Positions 50,206 to 58,963 of a stretch of 64,000 nucleotides of DNA are shown piece by piece. Origin of the DNA: Fomitopsis serialis (Eukaryota; Basidiomycota; Agaricomycetes; Polyporales; Fomitopsidaceae); the NCBI RefSeq assembly GCF_022376445.1, contig NW_025954993.1:248001-312000 (forward strand), in the 5' to 3' direction. The notes under the pieces were generated by a model. The model ran no database searches. It was not told where the DNA came from and saw nothing but the letters and a program-made list of their open reading frames with translations. The position numbers were made by a program, and so were the translations under genes. Each line of letters begins with the position of its first letter. Positions within the stretch are counted from its first letter, which is position 1.

Positions 50206-51126
50206 CAGCCGGCGCCTACGGACCCCGACCGACCAGAACGGTCTCCCGACCCTCAACTCGGCGAGAACTTTACAGTTCTCGCCGAGGATTCGCCCCCAAG
50301 GACCCACACCTTAACCCCTATCGACCTCCCTGCGGCCCTCGACACCCATGGCGACTACGACAGGCGCCACGAGTCGGCAACCTCGCATGTACCCTGGAGA
50401 TCACGCGAGGAATGGAAGGATGGAGGAAATGTGGACAAGGGTGCGGAACCAGGAGAATCTGATGAGGAAGGTCAGGCAGAAGGAGGAGAGGAGGAAGGGT
50501 GTGGTGTAGGCGAAGAAGACGAGCCTGCGAGCTCGAAAAGCAAAGGTACGTCCTTATTGGACGTACCCTCTTTATTTTGCACCACCATTCCCTACCCCGC
50601 AATCACCACCCGTGATGACCATGACAACCGCATTGGTTGTCGTGGCAGTCACTGTATACAACAGTGGTACAGTCGGTCCGGGGGACGACCTGCGAGTCGC
50701 ACCCGGCACGACGATGCATCGCGGTACAATCGGCGAGTTTACTTGCTCGACCGATGTATCCGGTCGGTCTGTAGCCCACGCACAGACGTTGGGCCTCTCC
50801 GTCGACGTCCACGATGAGGAGGTCGACGGTGAATTGAGAAGTGAGTACCTTGAGGTACTCGTCCCACCATCATTACCTCGCATCCGCCCACGACAGTCAC
50901 GTCGGTCGTGTCCAACACGGTCGCGCATCGGATTCATGGGGCGCAGAGATCGAGCTTCATGCTTGACGTACATGTTGCTGAGCTCGCCGGCAAATTGTCC
51001 GCGATGTGTCAGAAGAACTTCACAGTTCTCCGACCTTGCTACCTGTATTATCATCAGCATTACCTTGTTGCTGACATTCTCATGTCGCCATCATGAATTT
51101 GGCTTGCATAACTCCACTGAGTTATG
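47575..51126. repeat. Hairpin array, second half
   Basis: Perfect arms (left / right). ACGACC 47575/47585. GCGCGCGTCTGG 48143-48154 / 48159-48170. CGCGAGT 48181/48192. CTGGTACC 48252/48264. CAGGTACGACT 48671-48681 / 48686-48696. GGTACATCC 48950/48964. ACGACC 49077/49087. ACGACCA 49176/49185. GTGTACGTC 49581/49603. CGCACTTC 49847/49861. CAGTTGAAC 49880/49897. CTTGCACT 49977/49995. CAGCTGAACC 50021/50037. CTCGGCGAGAACT 50257-50269 / 50274-50286 (13 bp). GGTACGTCC 50545/50559. GAGTACCT 50843/50853. AGAACT 51014/51024. CATAACTC 51107/51119. Loops are mostly 4-6 nt, up to 13. Confidence 0.9.
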
Positions 51127-51308
51127 TATGACAATAGTGGACGGCTGTGCTGCTCACTGACGCGACCTAGTATGTCGTTGTCTACAGTACGGCACCACTA
51201 TTGTATTGCCAGTCGCTACCACCGTTGGGTTGTCGCGTGTTTTATTCCTTTCTTTTCCTCTTTCCTTTTAGTTTCTCTGGTTATCTCTGGGACCCGTGGT
51301 CGTGTCCA

Positions 51309-51319
51309 GTGGGGGAGGG
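51309..51319 (+). promoter_or_regulatory. Polypurine tract of the LTR element
   Basis: GTGGGGGAGGG directly before the right LTR, where plus-strand DNA synthesis is primed in LTR retroelements. It implies replication by reverse transcription although no reverse transcriptase is encoded here. Confidence 0.8.
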
Positions 51320-51522
51320 TGTAACGGATATTCCCGTTACGGTATATCTTATCTCGTATGATTGTTCTTGTTTGTTCGAGGGCTCGTATGGCGCGCCAGC
51401 GCACCTACGAGACCTCAGTCCTTTACCATCCTCATCGCCCCATGTATGCTACGTGTAGACAGTCCCTCTGAATAGAGACTGGGTACAGCGCATACCGGGC
51501 CCGAGGATTAAGGGACGCTACA
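51320..51522 (+). repeat. Right LTR (203 bp)
   Basis: Reads the same as the left LTR over its whole length. Followed by the second copy of the target duplication CCCGA at 51523-51527. Confidence 0.95.
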
Positions 51523-51634
51523 CCCGACCTGGTCATAACACACAATGACTTTGGTATTGATGACACCGCCGTCGTGGGCGTAGAGCAAGCGGCTGCGGTG
51601 ATATAGACGCACGCAGGGGACAGCGCTGGCCCGC

Positions 51635-53344
51635 TCACCGCATGGCGTAAGAGTGGAATTGCTCCACGCTGGTGACCACCAGGATGGGGACGGCGTCACA
51701 GCATTGGAACACGTCAAGAATGTATTTTGCGGCGATCTGCTCCGTGCACTCCTCCGCAATCACCGCATTGAGGAATGCAAGGGGGGACTGCTCCGGCAAT
51801 GCTCGTTTCTGTGAGCGCAGAGCGACGTCAACCGCCCGCATGAAAGCGGCGCGTCGTGACCGAAGAGGCTCCGCATGACATAGCATCAGCACATGTGCCT
51901 CGTCCTCGACCATGTTTCGCCCTTGGCAGAATCTGCAAATTCGCCAGTGGGGTGGAATTGGCGGCGACCGTCGTCGCAGACGTTCTACCGCAAATGGGTG
52001 GTCGGAGGCGAAGAGCCTGCATACTGCCTTTCGGGCGTCACGGCCTTCCAGCGTGAGATATTTGCGCCGAGTGAGGACGCCTGCGCCCGTTGGGCGCGCA
52101 CGCAGGACACATAGCCGTTGGGATGCTTGAATTTCGCGTGTAAGGTAAGTCCTCAGGGAGGCGAGCATTTCTTCTGCACATTTCTTGACAACATCCGATG
52201 TTAAGGCTTCTGGCAATGGGAAGTCGACAGGGACTGGTAGCTGTTGCAAAGCATACCGAAGGTCTCTGAGCCATGAAGCAGTGCCACTCAGAGCCATGCG
52301 GCGAGTCTCGGCCAGCGCTGCCAAGGGGAGCACTGGTCGCTGCGTTACCACATACATGAGGTAACGGAGCGCCAACGAGAGTCGTCGGTAACGGATCGGC
52401 CACAGGCCAGTCTCCGTGAACAGGACTGCAGTTACAGACCTGGGGTTTAGTCCGAGGGTGCGGCGCAGAAAGGTCAACTGCACAGCCGCGAGGGTGTTGT
52501 GCGCCCTCAGTTGGACATCAATCGTCACTTCGCAACCAGAGATCAGGTGCGAATCGATGTGGGTGTTATATAGAGTCAGAGCCGCCCAGGGGGGCAGGTC
52601 TGCAACATACGACTCCACGGAAAGGCATGCATTCGCTGTCTTGTGTGCGATGTCCACACGGCGCTCGATATGCGCCGCAAAGATGTCTCGCGCCGTGGAC
52701 AGGAACGTGATGCCGACATAGGTGTATCTGTCAACAAGGGCAATGCGTGCTCCATTGACAGTGATACGGGGCGCGGACGTCGGGAGGGCTCCGAAGATCA
52801 TCAGCTGGGTCTTCGAGACATTAATGGTCGCGAAGTTCAGTGAGCACCATCGAGCTAAGTCATCTAGTTTGAGTTGAAGCCCAGCCTGGGATGTGGAGAA
52901 CAACGCGATGTCATCCGCCTGCTCGAGGTGGGACACGCATACTCCTCCTAGACGGATGTCGTCTTCATGGTTGGAGATGCATAGATCGGCCAGGAAGAGG
53001 ATCCAGAGGATGGGAGATGCCGGGTCGCCTATCAGAATGCCCGCTGCCGCTTTGAAGAAGTCAGATGTGCCGCCATCTGCGCGTACCACATAGCGCAGCC
53101 TAGCATACAGCATCCGCAGCCAGTCAAAAAGCGGGCCTGAAAAGCCCGCCGCGTGCAGCTTTGCCCACAGCGTAGGTTGGTCCACCGATGGAAACGCGTT
53201 TGACAGGTCTACAAACGCGACATATAGCGGTCTGCCCATCTGTCGTGCTTTCTCGATAGCGGCCCGCAGCACAAACGCATTATTGTTTGTCCGGCACCCT
53301 GTTCGGAAGCCATTCTGGGAGGTGGGAATCTGCAGTGATGTCAT
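51635..53344 (-). CDS. 5'-truncated LINE reverse transcriptase
   Basis: Open frame of 569 codons for a non-LTR (LINE) reverse transcriptase. Landmarks in order: QNGFRTGCRTNNNAFVLR, the AFVDLSNAFPSVD motif with the first catalytic Asp, GDPASPILWILFLADL, the catalytic QADDIALFS (ADD) box, then INVSKTQLMIFG. A C-terminal zinc-knuckle-like CRFCQGRN...HVLMLC segment follows. The endonuclease and the first reverse-transcriptase blocks are missing: coding sequence ends abruptly at about 53340 and AT-rich repeats begin. Such 5' truncation is usual for LINE insertions. The frame is intact, so the truncation is not old. The first codon is not a real start. The LTR element lies 110 bp beyond its stop codon. 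Confidence 0.88.
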   Translation of the reverse strand: MTSLQIPTSQNGFRTGCRTNNNAFVLRAAIEKARQMGRPLYVAFVDLSNAFPSVDQPTLWAKLHAAGFSGPLFDWLRMLYARLRYVVRADGGTSDFFKAAAGILIGDPASPILWILFLADLCISNHEDDIRLGGVCVSHLEQADDIALFSTSQAGLQLKLDDLARWCSLNFATINVSKTQLMIFGALPTSAPRITVNGARIALVDRYTYVGITFLSTARDIFAAHIERRVDIAHKTANACLSVESYVADLPPWAALTLYNTHIDSHLISGCEVTIDVQLRAHNTLAAVQLTFLRRTLGLNPRSVTAVLFTETGLWPIRYRRLSLALRYLMYVVTQRPVLPLAALAETRRMALSGTASWLRDLRYALQQLPVPVDFPLPEALTSDVVKKCAEEMLASLRTYLTREIQASQRLCVLRARPTGAGVLTRRKYLTLEGRDARKAVCRLFASDHPFAVERLRRRSPPIPPHWRICRFCQGRNMVEDEAHVLMLCHAEPLRSRRAAFMRAVDVALRSQKRALPEQSPLAFLNAVIAEECTEQIAAKYILDVFQCCDAVPILVVTSVEQFHSYAMR

Positions 53345-54650
53345 TTAAATCGGATTAAGTTTGAATCAATATTGTATTTTAGATCAACTTAAAGGCCATA
53401 CACATTTAACCCAATCCTGTGCTAAGCTATGGCTTAGCCAGTTGCTTGGCCAAGCAGGATCAGTACAGCTAATCCATACAGGTTTAACCATGGATTATCC
53501 ATTGTTCATCCATTGCTTAGACTTTTTGCTTAGCCAAGGACAATCAGTACAGCTAATCCATACACACTTAACCATAGATTAGCCATAGTTTATCCATTGC
53601 TGAGACTTGCTGAGAAACTGCTTAGCCAATTAATTACCCATATAGGATCAATGAAGCTAATCCTCAGAGGATTAATCTTGGCTAAGTAACATCTGACCCA
53701 TGTCTAATCATTTCCTAACCATAGATTAGCCATGCTTAGCCATAACTTAGGCAATAGATTCACAAGTAGTTGAGGCTAAGTAGGTTTGAGATGAACACTA
53801 ATCTTCATTAAGTCATGCTCAATCCATGTCTAATCCCCTGCTGATCAATGCTAAATCATGACTTGAGTATTTTTGATCCAGTTCCAATCCAATGTAACCC
53901 ATGTGAATGTTCATAATCCTATGCTAATCTATGTACTAAGACAAAATATACCAGTCCTAATCCTGTCTCAAGACAGTGCTTAACAATGCTCATGTGTCTT
54001 AAACCAAATCCCAATCTATTGCTAATCCTGTTCATGACAGTATGGCTTAGTGCTAACTACTTCAAAGTCAATCCTAAGTCAAAACATTATCCATTGCTAA
54101 TCCTGTCTATGACAGGATAGCCTAACACTAATCCACTTCAAAGTCAACTCTAAGTGGAAGTGTTATCCATTGCTAATCCTGTGTATGACAGCTAATCCAC
54201 TACAAAGTCAATCCTAAGTGAAAGCATAATACACCACTCAATCAACATTAAGTCAGTTCAAAGTTCACCTCAATCCACTCTTAAGTCACACAGATACAAT
54301 TCCATCAACATCTAATCCATTACCAAACTGATCATAAGAACATGCTGAGACAACTCTATGAACTGCTCATCCTGCAGACATAACTACTCCGAGAACATGC
54401 TAAGCCAGTACTGATGAACCACGAAGACATGCTAAGACAGTACTAAGCAACCACAAAAGACATACTAAGCCAGTACTAAGCAACCACAAAAGACATAGTA
54501 AAGCCACTACTCAACCACGAAGAAACACTCTGAGACAATGCTAAGCCATAAGTAATCACTCACGAAGACAGCAGATTACCATAAATGACATGAGTCACAT
54601 GACAGGTCAATATCACGACGAAGACAAGACAAGACAAGACAAGAGCATAG
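53345..54650. repeat. AT-rich repetitive block with several tandem repeats
   Basis: Marked drop in GC content. The text is made of variants of CTAATCC, CTTAGCC and AACCATGGATTAGCC. Within it: a roughly 75-bp tandem unit in three copies, each with ATTGCTAATCCTGT then ATGACAG (starts near 54016, 54091 and 54167); a shorter unit of about 37-40 bp with TGCTAAGCCAGTACT and ACCAC(A/G)AA (about 54390-54530, four copies); and an (AAGAC)n tract at 54620-54644. No gene supported. Confidence 0.75.
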
Positions 54651-54754
54651 AGCAGGACATGAGGGCCTTCGACGTACTTAGGCCTTACGAGTGGCTGCGC
54701 GAGTATTAGGCCTACAGTGAATGTCAGAAACAGTAGGTCAATAGAATAGTGGAC

Positions 54755-57117
54755 TTACTTGGAGCTTTGAGCCGTCGAGCGAAGCACTCGCGCCGGCGCC
54801 GATGTACTACCACCCGAGGCCTTCGAGGCCTTCGCGCGAGATTTCATGACACTTGACACCAAGCAAGAAGAACATTAATAAGTCGACGTCATTTACACGA
54901 ACACAAAACACGTACCTGTTGTTATTGCCACCCTTCGCCGATGTTTGCGCACCGCGGCGACCACTGGCAACCCTCGGCTTCTTGGTAGCGGGCTCCTCGG
55001 TATCGCTGTCCTTCGCGCTGTTCGCGCCGTCATCTACGTTGTCGAGCTCAGCTCCCAAACAGAAGATAGCATGGATAATCGGGCATACCTTCGATGGCCG
55101 AGCCGTCGATGTCCATCCCGGCGACCTCTCCATCGCGGCGACCTCTCCCGCGCCTCCGAGTCTTTGGAGGCTCGGCCTCGTTGGCTATTAACCATCCATG
55201 TCGATGAGCCATTGAGAGTTGTCAAAATACAACCATATACGCACCGTTAATCTCGTCGTGAGCCCCCACCATCTCCCAATCCTCATCCTCAATCTCCTCG
55301 TCCTCGTCCATCCCAGTCGCATCCGTAGTATTGCCGGTTTTGGCCGTTTCATCGTCCGGCGCCGACCCATCGTCCGACATGGCGTTGTTGCGGGTGCGGC
55401 CGTCGTTGTCGACGTCCCCCTCGACAACGACCGAGTTGTCGACCTATTCAGAGAATGAGTTCACTGAAACATTGATGCTTGTGAAGGCTTACCATGGCGA
55501 GGTCGCCCGCAGGCTCGGTAACGGCGTTGTCGTGAGCGCGCTCGTCTGCAACTTGTGGGGGCGCCTCGGCGACTTCTGACGCCGCGTCTTCGACTTGAGG
55601 GACCGCGTCTTCGACTTGAGGTACCGCGTCTTCGACTTGAGGTGCGGCGGCTTCGACTTGTGGGGCGGCGGCTTCGACTTGTGGGGCCGCATCTTCAAAG
55701 GCAAAGTGAGTGTCCTTCTCCTGATTCTCGCGGATCTTCTCCCACAACGCGCTGAGTCGTACGACTGTCAACGCATCCGGGTCGCTGAAGATGGGGGCCG
55801 GCCATTCGAGAGCCAGCAGACGCAAGGTGATAGCTTCGGGCGCGAGGACGGGCACCTCGGGGACGCCGCGATGAGCACGAGCTGCAGAGCAAAGGACAGT
55901 GAGTACTGTTCAACACAAAACTCGGTTGTACATACCCCATGACCCACGGAAGAAGGCCCAGAGGATCTCCGCCGCCTTACGCCCCGTCATGTCGGCACCC
56001 CAGGACGGTAGCATGGGCCTGCCATCCTCGTAGAGTAAGCCGTCGTCGATTTCATCGAGCTCTTCGGCGGGTTGTTGGGGGGGTTGTGTAGCTATGTATG
56101 ATGTTAGTATTTGTGTACAGTGAGGCCGAGATTTACTTACGAAGCACTTCGCATACGTATTGCCTCCATCGTTCAAGCTGGGTCGCCAGTTCGGCGCCCC
56201 CCCAGGCCGGGAAGGTCTGTCCTGCGAGCTTGTTACCTGCGAAGATACTGAAAAATCGCTGTCAGCTCTGCATGAAGTTGACAATGTGAACACTTACTGC
56301 TTGACTTGAACAGGCTTACGGTGATCGTTGAAGCCTAGGAGGCAATAGAACACGGCGTCGCCGACGCGGTTGGCCCCGTCCCCGATGGTGCCCTGGAAAA
56401 GGGCGGACAACCTGTCCGTCAAGGCTTCCCGGTTGCTAGTACGGGTCGAGTTAGCAAACGAATGAAAGGCGTGTTTAATCACGCACCGAGCCATGGCTGC
56501 CTCCTGTGCTTCGCAGGAAAGCGGAGCACGCGCCTTCTCCTCCCAAATCGCCTTCTCCTCTGCCGGCAGCTGCTCGAAGAGAGCGCGGCGCGTCGCCGCC
56601 TGCCGACCTCCAGCGCCGACTTCATTTTTCCCTTCGCAGTTCTGCATGATGCGCGCTTTGTTCTCCGGCACCTCCGCCCACAGCTCTGAGGGCCCCTTGG
56701 CGCGGGACTTCGCGAAGAGGTCCTTCGAGTTGATATGGACGTCGTCGGGGGTGGTCGCACGGGTGTGCGATGCTTTCCCGCCGTGGTTCTTGAAGTAGTT
56801 GTAGATAGCCTATAGTACACGTCTGTCAGTCTGAAGTCTCGACGTCAATCGAAAACGCTTACTTCTTCTGGGTCGGTCTCCTGTGTCCACTTCGGCAGGA
56901 TGTCTTTGAGGACGCGAGCACGGAATTGCCTCCGGGCCTTCTTCGTGTCCGCGAGGTTGTTCCAGTCCTTGAGGAAACCGTCCATCACGACGTCGAGCCC
57001 GTTGACCGTCCAGTCCGTGCGCTGGCGGACCTTCTTGTCGTCGGCCTTCGAGTTGACGTCGGCGGGAGCCGGAGGCAGCTGAGCTGGCTGGGCGGCGGGC
57101 TGAGCTTCGGCTGGCAT
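54755..57117 (-). CDS. Unknown agaricomycete protein with PQVE repeats
   Basis: Multi-exon gene from ATG 57117 to TAA 54755; about nine exons splice in phase. I do not recognise a named domain. The N-terminus is proline/alanine-rich (AEAQPAAQPAQLPPAPA). A charged helical region follows (WTVNGLDVVMDGFLKDWNN, KKARRQFRARVLKDILPKW), then LPAEEKAIWEEKA, reminiscent of DNA-binding HMG-like helices. Next comes a folded-looking segment GTIGDGANRVGDAVFYCLLGF, PAWGGAELATQLERWRQYV and DMTGRKAAEILWAFFRGSW. A tandem A/V-PQVE-A/D-A repeat (seven units, about 55560-55690) leads to an acidic tail and a basic C-terminus. It is the first of three minus-strand genes near a KDZ transposase; a transposon-borne protein is possible but unproven. 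Confidence 0.7.
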
Positions 57118-57532
57118 GTCGTCTAGCGCAAAAAAGGTCGCGAGCGAGGGGGAGAGTGAATGCAGTTGGACGTTCGCGAGCAGAGGGAGAGGAATCGGGG
57201 TTGAACGACGTGGAAGGTCGGTGGGAGCTTATATAGTGGGTCAGCACACGCCAATTCAACCAACGTCAAACAGGCTTACGATTCGCGAAGGAGAAAGCGA
57301 TTGCGACCCTAGACTGTAGATGAGATGCAGATCGACGCGAAGCGGTTATGTGAAAGCTTAGCTCCCAACCAAATGCGATCACTATTGTTCCACCCGAGGT
57401 ATCATTTTAGCGTTTAGCCTGCCCAGCGACGATCGCAATCTCGTTGAAGAGTGCTAAGGTATCTAGATCCGTTGCGGGCGCAAATCGCAATCTGGTTGAG
57501 CAGATCGCGAGGTCTGTTGACTACCGCTACGC
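57118..57532. other. Short intergenic gap
   Basis: About 415 bp between co-oriented minus-strand genes; likely promoter of the gene at 54755-57117 and 3' region of the next. Nothing further recognised. Confidence 0.5.
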
Positions 57533-58704
57533 TTAGGAAACTAAGACTAATATATCTTCTGCTAAGACCTCCCAGACCTGGCCAAGGTCGTCAGGCCCGA
57601 ACATCGTGCCCTTTCCTTTTTTGGCTGCACGACGCGGCGTGCCCTGCGCCTGCGCCTGCTCCTCCTCACGCTTCCTCTTTTTCCCGGCTGAGACCCTCAC
57701 GCTCGGCGAGTCGTTGGCTTGGTCGGACGGCCGAACGCGACGCGAAGGCGAACCGGCCGATGTCGAGGGCGTGGTGGGCTGTGATACGACACGCCCGGAA
57801 CGCAGGACTTGTCCCGGCGAAGAAGCGCCATCCGTCGTCACCAGCGAATGAGCGGGAGTGTGCGGCGAGCTCGCTCCCATGTGCTCGAGTAAAGACGGGA
57901 GAGGGGGGGCGTCGGGACGTCCGAAGGCGAGGTTCTGCGCTCCCGGGCAAGTACGGACACCGACTCGCCTATACACCAGCACATCGTCCCGCGGTATGTA
58001 CCGCGGGACGATGGTGCGAGGCCAGGACACGAAGCGAGAGAAACGCTTGTCAAACGTCTCGTAGTCGTGCTCGTTCTCGTCCAGCCCCAAAACATCGCAG
58101 GTGATCGCCTGACGGAAGCAGACTTCGACGAGGTCATCTTCGCGTACAGCGCAAACGATTGGGACTCGGATTGGGGGATCTCCGTCCTAGTATCACTCCA
58201 TTAGCTGTGCATTCGAAGAGGTGTGCGTCGTCTTACCCTTATATAGATGAACACATATTTAGTTATCGTCTCCTGCGGCGGGCGGGGGTCACGCCTGCGG
58301 CGCCCTAGATCCACTTCCTCCGGTAACTCGGCCCTCAGGTACAGCGCCCCGCCATGATGTTCGGGAGGTGGCTCGAGCTCCGCGACTTCGCGACGAACGC
58401 GTTTGAGCTCGTCGTCGCTCATCTGTACCGTTGCAGCCTTGAGGTGGTTGACGCATTTGCGGCCTGCCGGTTGAGTGCACTGGTATGGGAGTCTTCAGTC
58501 GGAGAGGTCGGACACAATGCGAAGGACACTTACTACGCCGAAGACCGTTCCTATGTGATGCTGAGGCGTGTCGTCCAGGCTGATGACAGCGAGATGATTG
58601 ATATCGCGATAGACGGTGCATCGGAGGAGATTCGAGCGCAGTCGAGCCATCGGAGGCAGGTAGCTGTCCAGGATGTCATGTACGCGAGTGTCGGGCGGCG
58701 GCAT
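57533..58704 (-). CDS. Unknown agaricomycete protein, three exons
   Basis: Exons 58534-58704, 58237-58479 and 57533-58186 join in phase 0 with introns of about 50 bp, giving 356 residues from MPPPDTRVHDILDSY to ILVLVS. No named domain recognised. The N-terminal third is compact and ordinary in composition (RCTVYRDINHLAVISLDDTP, CTQPAGRKCVNHLKAA). The middle has DDLVEVCFRQAITCDVLGLDENEHDYETF and IVPRYIPRDDVLVYRRVGV. The last third is Ser/Pro-rich with a basic patch GKKRKREEEQ that could be a nuclear signal. Lies between two other minus-strand genes of the same block. Clean splicing argues for a real, intact gene. Confidence 0.72.
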
Positions 58705-58963
58705 CTTGGGACGGAGCGGGTACGATGGCTAGGGCTTGCGCAGCTGCCCCTTTTATGCGATCGCACCTGAACTTAAAGTCAGCAGCGATTCGAGTTAAGT
58801 GGCAAAGGTGGAATATTGGACACTTATCGCGTTCGCAGTCTTTTCGCATACGTCTTGGCCGGGACTCCGATAATACACAATTAAAATATACGTCCGGCAC
58901 GTCGTGAGTGATACATTGTACAGTATATACGTGAGATAAACGTGAGAGTGGGGCATCGAGACG

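Larger units (their letters stand above)
37604..51522 (+). mobile_element. Hairpin-rich LTR element lacking gag-pol, interrupted by a nested transposon
   Basis: Two direct repeats of 203 bp (37604-37806 and 51320-51522), which I read as identical base for base, begin TGTAACGG and end GCTACA. They are flanked by CCCGA on both outer sides (37599-37603 and 51523-51527), the hallmark of LTR-retrotransposon integration. A purine tract GTGGGGGAGGG (51309-51319) abuts the right LTR as a polypurine tract. No tRNA-type primer site starting TGG follows the left LTR; a 9-bp hairpin sits there instead (37819-37839). The interior, about 7.1 kb without LTRs and nested insert, encodes no recognisable retroviral-type enzyme, so it would need help in trans. 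Identical LTRs imply a recent insertion, or gene conversion between them. Confidence 0.92.
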
